DNA of 64,000 nucleotides, from contig JAFLVO010000001.1 in the NCBI GenBank assembly GCA_022508245.1, positions 372,001-436,000 on the forward strand. The letters are read 5' to 3'. The translations under genes were made by a program, and so were the position numbers. Below are positions 10,328 to 20,386 of this stretch, one piece after another. Positions within the stretch are counted from its first letter, which is position 1; every line of letters begins with the position of its first letter. Under the pieces are notes generated by a model. It did not search any database. It was given only the letters and a program-made list of their open reading frames with translations, and was not told where the DNA came from. The stretch is from Clostridiales bacterium (GTDB taxonomy: Bacteria > Bacillota > Clostridia > Christensenellales > Borkfalkiaceae).

Positions 10328-12011
10328 ACAAATAACCTTTTTAATAATATTGTTCTCGGCTATCTTTTTGCTGTTGGGTATATGCGGTTGCTTGTCCTTT
10401 TTATTCATTGTTAAATTCAATAAAAAACGTATAGAAAAAGACAGGGCAATAGCAGAAAACAGTAAAATTCGGCAGAGCAAAACAGACGAAAATACCAATT
10501 ATTTTACGGATGGAAACTTCCAGAAATATAAAAGAAAATTTTTTATCGCGACAATATTAAAGAGCCTTATCTGCGGAATATCATTCGGACTTGTAGCCGT
10601 AGGTGTAGTGTTGCTGGTGTTAAAGCTCAACGCGATAATTATTAACCCGGGTTGCTACGTTTTATTGAGCGTTGCCGTAGCTCTTGTTGTCGGCGAGTTG
10701 GCATTTTTATTTGTAAGACTTACCGAAAAGAAGGTAGCAAAAAGTTTGGACAACGACTATGCGCTCGACGAAAGGGTGCAGACGGCGTTGGAATTTAAAG
10801 ACAAAGAGGGATTTATTTACAAACTGCAAAGGGATGACGCTGACAGTAAGATCGAAAATCTTCCCCGCCGCAGACTTAAGTTCTCAAGAATATGGCAGTA
10901 TTGCGTGATTGTCCTCATTTCCCTCGGTCTTGTGATTACGTCATTCTGTATACCTTTCAAACAGATAGACGATGAGGAGAAGGGCCCCGTAATTGATCCG
11001 GGCAACAAAACACCCTACGTGCTTACTGCCTACCAAGAGGCGGCGCTGAATGAGTTGATTGTAAATGTGAACGAATCTCATCTTACCGATAGACTTAAAG
11101 ATTCTACCGTTTACATACTGGCGACTCTTCTGGAAACGCTACGCGAAACCGAGACTGTTGGCGAAATGCACGAACACGTTTTTGCCGCTATAGAGGAAGT
11201 TCACAAAATAATATTGCCCGTAAATTTCTATGCGGATGTTGCAGCCGGATTCGAGGAGCAGGATTGCAGTATTGCACAGGCTATTATGGACGGTGTGGCA
11301 ACTTATAACACAAACTTGCTCACTGAGTACGACAACGTAAGGTTTTTTTACACAAACAGAATAAGCATAGTTTCTTCCGGGGCACTGCCCTATATCGAGG
11401 AAATTCGCGAACAATTCAATATTGAAAAATCAGACGTTCTTTACGGGTTGTTTGGCACGTTGTCTTCAACTATAAAATTGTCGCTGGAGGCAACCGGCAG
11501 GGATAATACAGACCCGTTGTACGCAGTATTAGACAAGTTTGCGGCAGATTTGCTTGAATTTGCCGAGCAGCTTGAAAGTTACGGTACCAGCGAAGATGAG
11601 GCGATAAGGTTGCAGGAAGATATAGATATCCTGTTTCGGAATTTTTCGGACGGCTTTACTGATGAGATTGCAGAGCAGGCGTACAACCTGGCCGTGGACG
11701 AATTTGTGCAAAACAGGGTGCTGATTATTTTCGATTTGTATGAGGGCGGCAATGATCCCGACCCCGGACCCGACCCTGGTAATCCGGGTCCTGGTACGCC
11801 ACCCGATGTAGATATTGGCGGAAACCCCTCTTATGGCAGCGAAGATGAAATTTTTAACCCGGTGACCGGTGAGTATGTAAAATACAGCGAGCTGCTGCAA
11901 GAGTACTATAATTTACTTGACCAGATTATAAAGAGCGGTCAGCTCACTCCCGAACAGGAGCATGCGGCAAGAGTATATTTTGAATTATTATTTAACGGAT
12001 TTGATGATTAA
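10317..12011 (+). CDS. Membrane protein of the MoxR/VWA operon (DUF4175-like N-terminus)
   Basis: The start at 10317 has a GAGGAG ribosome-binding site; the longer in-frame start would overlap the previous gene more and adds a non-native hydrophobic tail. The 564-residue product has one membrane segment at residues ~8-32, a charged linker, then a helical pair near ~85-150, followed by a motif (SLDNDYALDERVQTALEF) of the type seen in large membrane proteins next to MoxR/VWA genes. The rest is mainly helical and acidic, with a Pro-Gly-Asp linker (DPDPGPDPG) before the C-terminus. A scaffold for the ATPase/VWA complex is an inference from position. Confidence 0.6.
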   Translation: MSPEQITFLIILFSAIFLLLGICGCLSFLFIVKFNKKRIEKDRAIAENSKIRQSKTDENTNYFTDGNFQKYKRKFFIATILKSLICGISFGLVAVGVVLLVLKLNAIIINPGCYVLLSVAVALVVGELAFLFVRLTEKKVAKSLDNDYALDERVQTALEFKDKEGFIYKLQRDDADSKIENLPRRRLKFSRIWQYCVIVLISLGLVITSFCIPFKQIDDEEKGPVIDPGNKTPYVLTAYQEAALNELIVNVNESHLTDRLKDSTVYILATLLETLRETETVGEMHEHVFAAIEEVHKIILPVNFYADVAAGFEEQDCSIAQAIMDGVATYNTNLLTEYDNVRFFYTNRISIVSSGALPYIEEIREQFNIEKSDVLYGLFGTLSSTIKLSLEATGRDNTDPLYAVLDKFAADLLEFAEQLESYGTSEDEAIRLQEDIDILFRNFSDGFTDEIAEQAYNLAVDEFVQNRVLIIFDLYEGGNDPDPGPDPGNPGPGTPPDVDIGGNPSYGSEDEIFNPVTGEYVKYSELLQEYYNLLDQIIKSGQLTPEQEHAARVYFELLFNGFDD

Positions 12012-12028
12012 TAGTGAGGAAAATAAAA

Positions 12029-13216
12029 ATGAAAAAATGGAACAAATCGCAGAAATCAGCAGAAGATACCCAAAATTTAGCGGAAACGGCAAATAACGTG
12101 CCCTTAACCGTTGAAGAATGGAAAAAGCAACAGGCGGAGGGAAAGGACGAAATAAAATCTGGCGAGCTGCATAAATCTGTAGCAGCCGAAGCTACGGCCG
12201 AAGTTGAAGAGAAAGAGATTGAAGCTGCTCCCATAAGCAAAGAAGACGCAGCCAAGGTTGAAAAATTCAGTCAGGCTATTGCTAAAATAAAGTCCGAGCT
12301 TGCTAAAGATATTGTCGGCATGGAGGACGTTGTCGATAACGTCATCTGCGCAATAATTGCAGGCGGCAACGTTCTTTTGGAAGGCGTTCCCGGCGTAGGC
12401 AAGACCCGTCTTGTACGTTCGCTCGCTCAAACATTGCAACTTTCCTTCTCCCGTATTCAGTTCACACCCGACCTTATGCCTTCGGACGTTACGGGTACTA
12501 ATGTCATAGAGCAGGATGAAAAGGGCAAGATGACTACCGTATTCCAGAGCGGTCCTATATTTGCAAACCTCATTTTAGCCGACGAAATCAACCGTACGAC
12601 ACCCAAAACGCAGTCTGCGATGCTTGAGGTTATGCAGGAGCATAAAGTTACGGTTGCAAAGAAGTCATATACTCTTGCCGAGCCTTTCTTCGTGCTTGCT
12701 ACTCAGAACCCCATAGAGCAGGATGGTACATATCCTCTGCCCGAGGCGCAGATGGACAGATTCATGTTCAAGCTTTTGGTTGATTTCCCCTCGGCAAAAG
12801 AGATTAAAAACATAGTTACAATGACGCAGATTACTATGGCGGAAACTGCCAAAGCCGTTGTTGACGGAGAAACTATCCTTAGTATGCGCGAGCTTGCAAA
12901 GAGCGTGCCCATCATCGACGAAGTGCTTGAATTTGCGGTAAATATTGTAAACAATACTCACCCCGAAATCAGCAACGCTTCCTCAACGGCAAAGAAGTAT
13001 ATAAGGTACGGAGCGTCGCCCCGTGCGGCTCAAGCACTCATTACCTGCGCTAAGGTACGCGCACTTATGAACGGAAACTATAACGTTTCCTATAGGGATA
13101 TAAGAGCCCTCGCTTACCCCGTTTTAAGACACAGAATCAAATTAAACTATAACGCTATAAGTGATAAACTTACGGTCGATGATGTAATCAAGCAAGTTAT
13201 AGGTGAATCAAAGTAA
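12029..13216 (+). CDS. MoxR-family AAA+ ATPase
   Basis: MoxR ATPases act as chaperones that remodel or activate VWA-domain proteins using ATP. Walker A GVPGVGKT is at residues 119-126 and Walker B with D185-E186 (LADEIN) follows, then the sensor ATQNP and the arginine-finger region. The first ~75 residues are a charged, low-complexity extension not typical of the family. The start at 12029 is preferred over a GTG 15 bp upstream because that GTG is part of the ribosome-binding site (GTGAGGA). Its neighbours, a DUF58 protein and two VWA proteins, are the classical partners (BatA/BatB-like operon), so it should work on them at the membrane. Confidence 0.93.
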   Translation: MKKWNKSQKSAEDTQNLAETANNVPLTVEEWKKQQAEGKDEIKSGELHKSVAAEATAEVEEKEIEAAPISKEDAAKVEKFSQAIAKIKSELAKDIVGMEDVVDNVICAIIAGGNVLLEGVPGVGKTRLVRSLAQTLQLSFSRIQFTPDLMPSDVTGTNVIEQDEKGKMTTVFQSGPIFANLILADEINRTTPKTQSAMLEVMQEHKVTVAKKSYTLAEPFFVLATQNPIEQDGTYPLPEAQMDRFMFKLLVDFPSAKEIKNIVTMTQITMAETAKAVVDGETILSMRELAKSVPIIDEVLEFAVNIVNNTHPEISNASSTAKKYIRYGASPRAAQALITCAKVRALMNGNYNVSYRDIRALAYPVLRHRIKLNYNAISDKLTVDDVIKQVIGESK

Positions 13217-13222
13217 TATAAA

Positions 13223-14107
13223 ATGAACGAATTAGTAGTAAGCGAAGAGTTTTTGATGCAGGTTGAACTGCTTCAGACGCTCATAAAAAATTGCGTGGCG
13301 GGTCGGTTCGGCGGAAACCACAAGAGCAAGACTTTCGGTTCTTCAAGCGACTTTGAAGATTATCGGGAGTATATTCCGGGCGATGATATAACAAAAATCG
13401 ACTGGAATGCTTACGCACGCTTTAAAAATCTTTATCTTAAGCTTTATCTCGACGAGCGTCAGGTTCATACGAGAATTTACATAGACGCAAGCCGTTCTAT
13501 GGCGTACGACAAGGGCAGAAAGGACGTGCAGGCAATAAAGCTTGCCGCAACTTTGGCATACCTGTCCATATGCGAAATGGATAAAGTCTCCATTTACGTT
13601 TTGCGAAACAATCAGGTGGAGGAAGTGGTAACCAACCTGCTCGGCAAAGAGTCGTATATGAACAATATAGGTAAGCTTAACGACATAGTCTTTGACGGGG
13701 AATGTAGAATTTCGGAGGCAATATTGCCCTCGACCGTGGGCTACGGCGACGGTATGTCCGTAATAATTTCTGACTTTCTTACTGATAACGACTATGAATC
13801 GGCGATAGACCATCTCGCAAGCAAAAAGAGGGATATACTGTGCATTCAAGTGTTATCCAAAGAGGAACTCAATCCTAAATCGCGCGGTAAAATGCACTTC
13901 TTCGACTGCGAGGATAGCGATAAATTTTACCGCAAGAATATCAACAAGGTAATTATTAAGGCATATAAGAGCGCTCTCGAATACGCCACTAGCCGAATCC
14001 GTGATTACTGTTACTCACGCGGCGGGGCATATTTGCTCGTTTCTGCAGAGGAATCCATGAACGCAATATTCTACGATAAATTGCCGGCGATGGGGGTAAT
14101 CAAATGA
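13223..14107 (+). CDS. DUF58 domain protein
   Basis: The 294-residue protein carries the DUF58 signature: an F-x-D-Y-R-E-Y-x-P-G-D stretch followed by IDWNAYAR (residues ~50-70) and then a VWA-like fold starting IYIDASRSM. DUF58 proteins are encoded beside MoxR ATPases almost everywhere and are thought to form part of the same complex. The gene starts 6 bp after the MoxR stop and overlaps the next gene by 4 bp (ATGA), indicating translational coupling. Confidence 0.9.
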   Translation: MNELVVSEEFLMQVELLQTLIKNCVAGRFGGNHKSKTFGSSSDFEDYREYIPGDDITKIDWNAYARFKNLYLKLYLDERQVHTRIYIDASRSMAYDKGRKDVQAIKLAATLAYLSICEMDKVSIYVLRNNQVEEVVTNLLGKESYMNNIGKLNDIVFDGECRISEAILPSTVGYGDGMSVIISDFLTDNDYESAIDHLASKKRDILCIQVLSKEELNPKSRGKMHFFDCEDSDKFYRKNINKVIIKAYKSALEYATSRIRDYCYSRGGAYLLVSAEESMNAIFYDKLPAMGVIK

Positions 14108-15963
14108 GATTTGTCTATCCCATGGGGCTTTTGGGGCTTATTGGTATCCCCATTCTAATTATAATTTACATAATACTCAATAAGCACACAGAGAAAACAG
14201 TATCTTCAACATACTTGTGGACGCTAAGTGAAAAATTTATTAAACGCCGTGTACCTATCAGCAGGTTAGCCAATATTATAAGCCTAATTCTACAGATTAT
14301 CGCAATTGCTTTAATTTCACTGGCAATCGCTCACCCCATGATAATTGTTCCTAACTCTGCAAGCGCTTATTGTTTTGTCCTTGACGGCTCAGGCAGTATG
14401 AATGTAACTCAGAGTGGTAAATCACGTTTTGACGTTGCCAAGGGGCGGATAGAAGATATCATTTCCGATTCTATGAGCGGCAGCACATATACGCTGATTT
14501 TAGCCGGTAATTCGTCGCAGACAATTTACCGCGATATCTCTACGAAAAGTCGCGCTATAGACCTTTTAAACAGCCTGTCTTGTGGGCACGCTTCAAAGCC
14601 CCTTGAGGACGCCATGATACTGGCTCAGCGTTATTTTGATGAAAATCCCTCTTTAAAAACCTACGTTCTGACCGATAAACTGTATGAAAAGGCTGAGAAT
14701 GTGAATATAATATACGTTTACACCGACGTTGAAAACTACGCGGTGTCAAACGTTGAGTATGACTTTTCAAGTGGCGTGCTTGATATAACTGGAACAGTCA
14801 TTTCTTACGAGAGCGACAGAGAGCTTACTGTCGAATTATATTTTGACGATGCGGAAGAACCCTACGAAACTAAGACTCTGGACGTGCTCAGTTTTGAGCA
14901 GACGCCTTTTGAATTTGTGTGCAATTTGGTGGATTTCCGATCGATGAAACTTGTGATACCCGAGAAAGACGCACTTATGCTGGATAACGAGATAATCGTA
15001 TACAACGCGAGGTACGAAAATCTTTCGGAAACTGTGATTGTAAGCGAGAACTCTTTCTATATTCGCTCTGCGCTGACTTCCGCCGGAAATACCCAGCTTA
15101 AAATACTTACTCCTGAAGAGTATGAGGCAAACGAAGGCATCTATTCGCATGGCTACGGTCTGTACGTTTATGATAACTATATGCCTGACTCGCTGCCTAA
15201 CGATGGCCCGGTATGGTTTATTAATCCGCAGAAAACAGTTGCCGGTACCAATTTCGGTTTCCAGAATATAACCGTTCCAAGGGAGCTGGCACTATATTCG
15301 ACCTCTACTTCGACGTTTATACGAAACATGCTTGATGGCGTAGTACATAAAGATTTCCCGTTGGCAAAATATTCAAAGTGCGGGCTTTTTGGAAGATTCA
15401 CTACGCTTGTGACATGTGAAAATAACCCTATATTATTTGTAGGAACAAATGCATACGGCTATCGTGAAGTTGTTTTCGCTTTTGATTTAAAGGATTCTGC
15501 ACCGTTCACGATGTCCTCAGACTTAACTTCTTTAACTATCCGTCTGTTGCGTTATTCTTTCCCTGAGGTAATCGAAGAAACATCGTTTTATAGTGGCGAA
15601 ATTATGCCAATTAACGTAATCGCAGGCTGTAATAGTATTGTGGTTACATCGCCGCAGGGCAGAAATTCCTATCTCGAAACTATTTCCGATGTAGTTGAAT
15701 ACGAACTTACTGACGTAGGACTCTATACTATAAGGGCGATAATGAAGGATGGTTCGGACCGCATTTTCAACGCTTATGCATCCCTGCCCGAAGAAGAGCG
15801 TATACCTTTTGTACAGGAGTCGTCCGTTGTGCTTCTCGGTACACCCGAAAATAAAAAGACTAACGGGATTTTTGATACATTGTTCACTATATTTATTATA
15901 TTAGCTGTCTTTGCGGTGGCAGATTATGGAGTGTACTGTTATGAGCAATATCAGCTTCGATAA
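14104..15963 (+). CDS. BatA-like membrane protein with one VWA domain
   Basis: Two N-terminal hydrophobic segments (residues ~5-25 and ~55-80) are followed by a VWA domain. Its metal-ion site begins at D94 with the perfect DGSGS pattern, in a region facing outside after the second membrane helix. A beta-rich region follows, and a third membrane segment lies near the C-terminus (~590-612). In the Bat/aerotolerance-type operons this protein pairs with MoxR and DUF58. It overlaps the next VWA gene by 23 bp. Confidence 0.85.
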   Translation: MRFVYPMGLLGLIGIPILIIIYIILNKHTEKTVSSTYLWTLSEKFIKRRVPISRLANIISLILQIIAIALISLAIAHPMIIVPNSASAYCFVLDGSGSMNVTQSGKSRFDVAKGRIEDIISDSMSGSTYTLILAGNSSQTIYRDISTKSRAIDLLNSLSCGHASKPLEDAMILAQRYFDENPSLKTYVLTDKLYEKAENVNIIYVYTDVENYAVSNVEYDFSSGVLDITGTVISYESDRELTVELYFDDAEEPYETKTLDVLSFEQTPFEFVCNLVDFRSMKLVIPEKDALMLDNEIIVYNARYENLSETVIVSENSFYIRSALTSAGNTQLKILTPEEYEANEGIYSHGYGLYVYDNYMPDSLPNDGPVWFINPQKTVAGTNFGFQNITVPRELALYSTSTSTFIRNMLDGVVHKDFPLAKYSKCGLFGRFTTLVTCENNPILFVGTNAYGYREVVFAFDLKDSAPFTMSSDLTSLTIRLLRYSFPEVIEETSFYSGEIMPINVIAGCNSIVVTSPQGRNSYLETISDVVEYELTDVGLYTIRAIMKDGSDRIFNAYASLPEEERIPFVQESSVVLLGTPENKKTNGIFDTLFTIFIILAVFAVADYGVYCYEQYQLR

Positions 15964-18694
15964 TGCGTATTGGTTACTAATAGCTGTTCCGCTTATCGTA
16001 TTGTTTACGATACCTTTCGCTATAGCCACAAGAAAGGAAAATGTGAACGGGCACAGTATAACTTCTTATGTACTGCACATTATCATGGCGGTAATAATTG
16101 CGTTTGCTGCAGCAGGAACTGGAATTACGACGACATTGACAGAGACGAATGTCTATGTGGTGGCGGACGTCTCTTATTCCGTACGGGAAAATTTAGACAC
16201 CATAGATGGATATATTCGCAATATTAAACTGCCCCACAATTCAAAGCTTGGGCTTGTATGCTTTGGCAAGGATTACGAAGTTGTAAGCGAGATGGGCAAT
16301 CCTCGAGATGTCGGTAGCGTTAAAAATTCTAACGTGGACGATAGCGAGACCAATGTTGCAGAAGCTTTGGAATATACGGCAACGCTATTCAAAGAGGATG
16401 TTATAAAGCGCGTGGTGCTTATAACTGATGGCTCGCAGACGGACACAAGTGATAGTTACGCAATCACTCGCGCCGTTGACAGCCTCATAGCTCAGGGAAT
16501 AAAGGTGGATGCCATCTACCTTGATAGCAATTTGAAAGAAGGTACCAAAGAGGTGCAGATTTCGGAAGTGAAGGCTACGAACACTGCATTCCTAAACAGT
16601 AATGAAACTGCTGAGGTTACGATACGCACTTCATACAATACAAACGCGGTAGTAACTCTCTACCTCGACGGACAAATGTACAGGGAAAGGGCGGTGACTT
16701 TAACCGCTGGTTATAATACAGTAAGCTTTGACCTGGTCACGGCGCGCAATGGAACTTTCGATTACGAAGTGCACGTAGAAGCCGAAGGCGATGACAACCC
16801 GTTTAATAATTCCTATCTGTTTACGCAGATAGTATCCAGCAACATAAAAGTTCTCGCTGTTACGGAAAAATGGGCGGATGTTGTTACGATTGTCGAGAGA
16901 TACGGTGGAAAAGCCAGTATTGACGTTTTCGAGTATGATTCATCTGTAACTCCCTCCACAAAAACTCAGTTTATAAATAAATATGCCGGCAACGGTAAAA
17001 TTAATATCCACCGCCTTAATAGGGACATACCGTTTACCATAGAGCAGATAATCGGGTATGACGAGATTATTCTTGCCGATGTCAACATGACTAATCTGAC
17101 TAACTACACCGAATTTGCCAAAAACTTGAATACTGCGGTGTCTACGTTCGGCAAAAGTTTGGTTACGTTTGGCAATTTACAGATTCAGAACATCAGCGAC
17201 CCTGATATTATACAGTTCAAAAATATGCTGCCTGTAAACTTCGGCGGTTCCGAGGATCCCAAGATATATACCTTTGTCATTGACTCGTCGCGCAGTATGG
17301 ATCATTTGAGCCATTTTGATTTGGCTAAGCAGCTTTGTGCAAGACTTATAGATATTCTTAATGACGATGATTATGTCTGCGTAGTTACGTTCAACGGCGA
17401 CGTAAAAATGGTTCAGCCACCCAGGCCTCTCACTTCCCGTGCCGACATAATCGACGCCATTAACAAGCTTGAAGCGAGGCAAGGTACAGTTATAGGTCGC
17501 GGACTTGAAATGGCTTACCAGTATATGGGCGATGACAGCTTATATAGCAACAAACAAATTATGCTTATAACCGACGGACTCAGTTACGGCAGTTCAAGCG
17601 ACGCACCTGATGTGCTTGCGCGGGAGATGTACAATGAAGCCGGAATAGTAACTTCTGTTTTTGATGTCGGAAGACAGGGGTCAGATAGCGACGGCGCCAA
17701 TTTAGTGGCAAAAAATCTTTTAAACAAAATAGCATCTAACGGTCACGGCAACTATTTCTTTGCAGATAATGAGGACAGCTTGTCTGACGCAAAATTCGGT
17801 GAAGTAGCCCAACAAGTTTCAGTTTCCATTATCGAAGCGGAGACTACCGTAAACGCATCACAACGTTGGGATAAAGTTCTTAACGGTATAGATACGAGCG
17901 CTATTCCCGACGTATCAGGCTATGTATACAGCACTATTAAAGCAGGTGCGACAAACGTCCTTACGGTAAACCATAAAAAGTCGACCGGTATAACGCCAAG
18001 ACCTTTGTATTCCTACTGGAGTTATGGTACCGGTCAAGTTTCATCATTTACCAGTCAAATGGCTGGTAAGTGGGTTCAGAACTGGAGCGATAGCGGAGTG
18101 TTGCTTGACTTTATGGATAACGTATTCTACTCTAATACGCCGAAAGTAAAATCGGACGCTCCATTCAACGTTGCTGTGACGCGTGAAGGCAAGATGGCAT
18201 ATGTTGAGGTTACGCCCGCCGTACTGCACTTTAACGCTTCGGCAAAAATTGAAATAATCAAACCGAGTGGCGAGGTGGAAACAGCTGATTTCAAATTCAA
18301 CTCTTCATACTATTTCTATGAGTTTACAACCGACGATATCGGTAAGTACAATGTAACGATTTCATATACATATTATGGAACAGACCATTTGGCCGACGCT
18401 TCGTTCAACATTTCATATTCTCCCGAGTATGATGAGTTTTATCCTTCCGACATAACCGTTTTATACAAGGCTTTGGACGGCAGAGGCACGGTAGCAGATA
18501 ACGAAAATCTAAAACTTGAAAACGATCCGGATGAAGTTGCCACTTATATTGTACAACTTACGGTTCCTCTTCTAATTGCCGTTGTCGCTTTGTTTGTTGT
18601 GGATATTATCGTCCGCAAGCTGAAGTGGGACGACGTCATAACCTTTATCAAATTCTTGAAAAAGATTATGCATAAGAAGCAGGAGGTCAAATAA
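15941..18694 (+). CDS. Large membrane protein with two VWA domains
   Basis: The start at 15941 has an upstream GGAG; the frame extends further but without a site. The 917-residue protein has N-terminal membrane segments (~8-28, ~40-60), a first VWA-like domain with a DVSYS metal site at D76, a beta domain, a second VWA domain with DSSRS at D448, and one C-terminal membrane helix before a basic tail. The layout resembles the large YegN/BatB-like partners of MoxR operons, some of which carry a glutamine-amidotransferase-like fold between such domains. The function (surface assembly or envelope stress) is inferred. The stop overlaps the next start by one base. Confidence 0.8.
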   Translation: MSNISFDNAYWLLIAVPLIVLFTIPFAIATRKENVNGHSITSYVLHIIMAVIIAFAAAGTGITTTLTETNVYVVADVSYSVRENLDTIDGYIRNIKLPHNSKLGLVCFGKDYEVVSEMGNPRDVGSVKNSNVDDSETNVAEALEYTATLFKEDVIKRVVLITDGSQTDTSDSYAITRAVDSLIAQGIKVDAIYLDSNLKEGTKEVQISEVKATNTAFLNSNETAEVTIRTSYNTNAVVTLYLDGQMYRERAVTLTAGYNTVSFDLVTARNGTFDYEVHVEAEGDDNPFNNSYLFTQIVSSNIKVLAVTEKWADVVTIVERYGGKASIDVFEYDSSVTPSTKTQFINKYAGNGKINIHRLNRDIPFTIEQIIGYDEIILADVNMTNLTNYTEFAKNLNTAVSTFGKSLVTFGNLQIQNISDPDIIQFKNMLPVNFGGSEDPKIYTFVIDSSRSMDHLSHFDLAKQLCARLIDILNDDDYVCVVTFNGDVKMVQPPRPLTSRADIIDAINKLEARQGTVIGRGLEMAYQYMGDDSLYSNKQIMLITDGLSYGSSSDAPDVLAREMYNEAGIVTSVFDVGRQGSDSDGANLVAKNLLNKIASNGHGNYFFADNEDSLSDAKFGEVAQQVSVSIIEAETTVNASQRWDKVLNGIDTSAIPDVSGYVYSTIKAGATNVLTVNHKKSTGITPRPLYSYWSYGTGQVSSFTSQMAGKWVQNWSDSGVLLDFMDNVFYSNTPKVKSDAPFNVAVTREGKMAYVEVTPAVLHFNASAKIEIIKPSGEVETADFKFNSSYYFYEFTTDDIGKYNVTISYTYYGTDHLADASFNISYSPEYDEFYPSDITVLYKALDGRGTVADNENLKLENDPDEVATYIVQLTVPLLIAVVALFVVDIIVRKLKWDDVITFIKFLKKIMHKKQEVK

Positions 18695-20001
18695 TGAAAA
18701 AATTTCTAGTAATTATTTTATCTTTCCTCATGGCAGTATTCCTTGTAGGCTGTTCCATAACGTTTATTCCCGAAGATAAGGGCGACGGTGACACTTCGGG
18801 GGGAACTGACTCTTCGGGAGGGGACGATGAAGGCGGACTGGTTTTTAAAGTTACGCTTCTCTATGAAAATAAACCATTTTATCCTGAAACAACTATATAT
18901 GCGCAATGGACAGGCGATGAAGGCGTTTACAGTACTCCGTTTAATGTGTTCGGAATTGCCGAAATAAGGGGACTTGACGGCGATTACAGGGTAAATCTTT
19001 CCAACATACCTGCCGGCTACACCTATGATCCAAACGACCATTATGCAGATAACGACCATACCAGTATAACCATACAAATGCTCAAGTTGAATCCTTGGGA
19101 CACTTCATCAGGTGATGGCTCGGGAATTTATAAGCCTGTAACGGTTAGCAATTTAGGTACGTATAGGGCTACGCTTAGATCTCGTAGTGATTTAATATAT
19201 TTCTCGTACTGCCCTTTTGCGAGCGGAAGATATTCCTTAGAATCTTGGGTGGATATAGTTCAAAACGAAGTTAATCCAATAATGGATCGTTACGGTGGCA
19301 GTACTCAATATAACTGGCTGGAAGCCCAGCAGAACGACGGCGGTTCGTTTTCAAGCTTCACAAAAAACTTCCGAATGTTAGTTGCATTGTCTGAACCCGA
19401 GGTCGGCAATGTTTGGAAATTTGCCGTTCATGCCGATGTGGTTGACGAATCACTTTATCCCGTAATAGTTGATTTCACAATAAAATACGAGGACGGTTTT
19501 GTAAGGAATGACGATGTCTTTGAAATGGTAGAGCCCCATGGACCTTATGCTACCGATAACTGGTGGGAAGAAAATCCCGTTGCTGGTGCAAATTTCAGAT
19601 ATGCTTTCAAGGATACCAATAATTTAATGGATCCTTCAAGATTTGCGCTTAATCCTGAGGACGGTTTCTATCACTTCTTTGATGCGGAAACGGGTACATA
19701 CGGCGATATTCTCTACGCAATGCTGACAAGAGATAATGCCGTTTTTACGACGGAAGGACAAAACGGATTTTTAGGTGTTACGTTAAAAGTAGAGGGTAAA
19801 GATTATTCCGAGTTTATGAGTGTGTATAAGCAATTTTGTAAGAATGGCGTGCATCCCGTCAACGCAGAGTTAAAGCAATTTTTACAGGACTATGCTGTAG
19901 GGCAGCGGTTCTTCGATGACGGTAGTGGCTATGCCGAAGGGTTAGGGCTGGTATCTGCCGAAGACAATATGTGGATGTTTGCCTGTGGCTATTACTATTA
20001 G
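18694..20001 (+). CDS. Operon-terminal lipoprotein of unknown function
   Basis: A near-consensus AGGAGG site precedes the ATG, which shares one base with the previous stop codon. The 435-residue product has a signal peptide with lipobox LVGC and then a Ser/Gly/Asp-rich linker (residues ~28-50). The first folded part resembles a Cna-B/prealbumin-like beta domain (residues ~50-130); the remainder is mixed alpha/beta without a family I recognise. Co-transcription with the MoxR/VWA genes suggests a client or outer partner of that complex. Confidence 0.7.
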   Translation: MKKFLVIILSFLMAVFLVGCSITFIPEDKGDGDTSGGTDSSGGDDEGGLVFKVTLLYENKPFYPETTIYAQWTGDEGVYSTPFNVFGIAEIRGLDGDYRVNLSNIPAGYTYDPNDHYADNDHTSITIQMLKLNPWDTSSGDGSGIYKPVTVSNLGTYRATLRSRSDLIYFSYCPFASGRYSLESWVDIVQNEVNPIMDRYGGSTQYNWLEAQQNDGGSFSSFTKNFRMLVALSEPEVGNVWKFAVHADVVDESLYPVIVDFTIKYEDGFVRNDDVFEMVEPHGPYATDNWWEENPVAGANFRYAFKDTNNLMDPSRFALNPEDGFYHFFDAETGTYGDILYAMLTRDNAVFTTEGQNGFLGVTLKVEGKDYSEFMSVYKQFCKNGVHPVNAELKQFLQDYAVGQRFFDDGSGYAEGLGLVSAEDNMWMFACGYYY

Positions 20002-20083
20002 AATTAAAGCAAATTGCCAAATTAAGTGCAGCACTTGTAGATAAGTATAAAACAATCTACAGTTTGGTAAACAAAACTTTTAA

Positions 20084-20115
20084 AGTCTGACGTTATTTAA
20101 CGTCAGACTTTTTTG
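20084..20115 (+). terminator. Terminator of the MoxR/VWA operon
   Basis: An 11-bp stem (AGTCTGACGTT with its complement, loop ATTT) is followed by a run of six T. This is a textbook intrinsic terminator 83 bp after the last gene. Confidence 0.9.
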
Positions 20116-20386
20116 TGTGAGCCACTTAAGATAGATAGCCTAAAGGTCTGCAAAAAGCTGATTGCACACTATGGACCCGACCAACTTCTGAAAATAAATC
20201 CCATGTGGGCGAAACAAGGAGACTGGAGCAAGAAGTATTGTTAAAACCGAAAAGTACCTTTCATAATCGGACATGAAATGAAGTTGTGTCGGAATGCATT
20301 GTAAAGTTAGAAAGTTACAGGCAATGTGATAGTTTTACACATAGAATAAGCTTGGAACTTATATCTTTAATATCATTTTCCCATAA
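20116..20386. other. Intergenic stretch with a possible gene remnant
   Basis: No complete gene is visible between the terminator and the collagen-like remnant. One plus-strand frame stays open for about 40 codons to a stop at ~20,240 and reads as plausible protein (contains HYGPDQLLKINPMW), but it has no ribosome-binding site and starts inside the terminator. It could be the tail of a gene whose front has been lost. I do not recognise its family. Confidence 0.3.

Noticed and set aside
12014-12028. GTG start for the MoxR gene
   Set aside because: The GTG is part of the GTGAGGA ribosome-binding site; the ATG at 12029 is correctly spaced.
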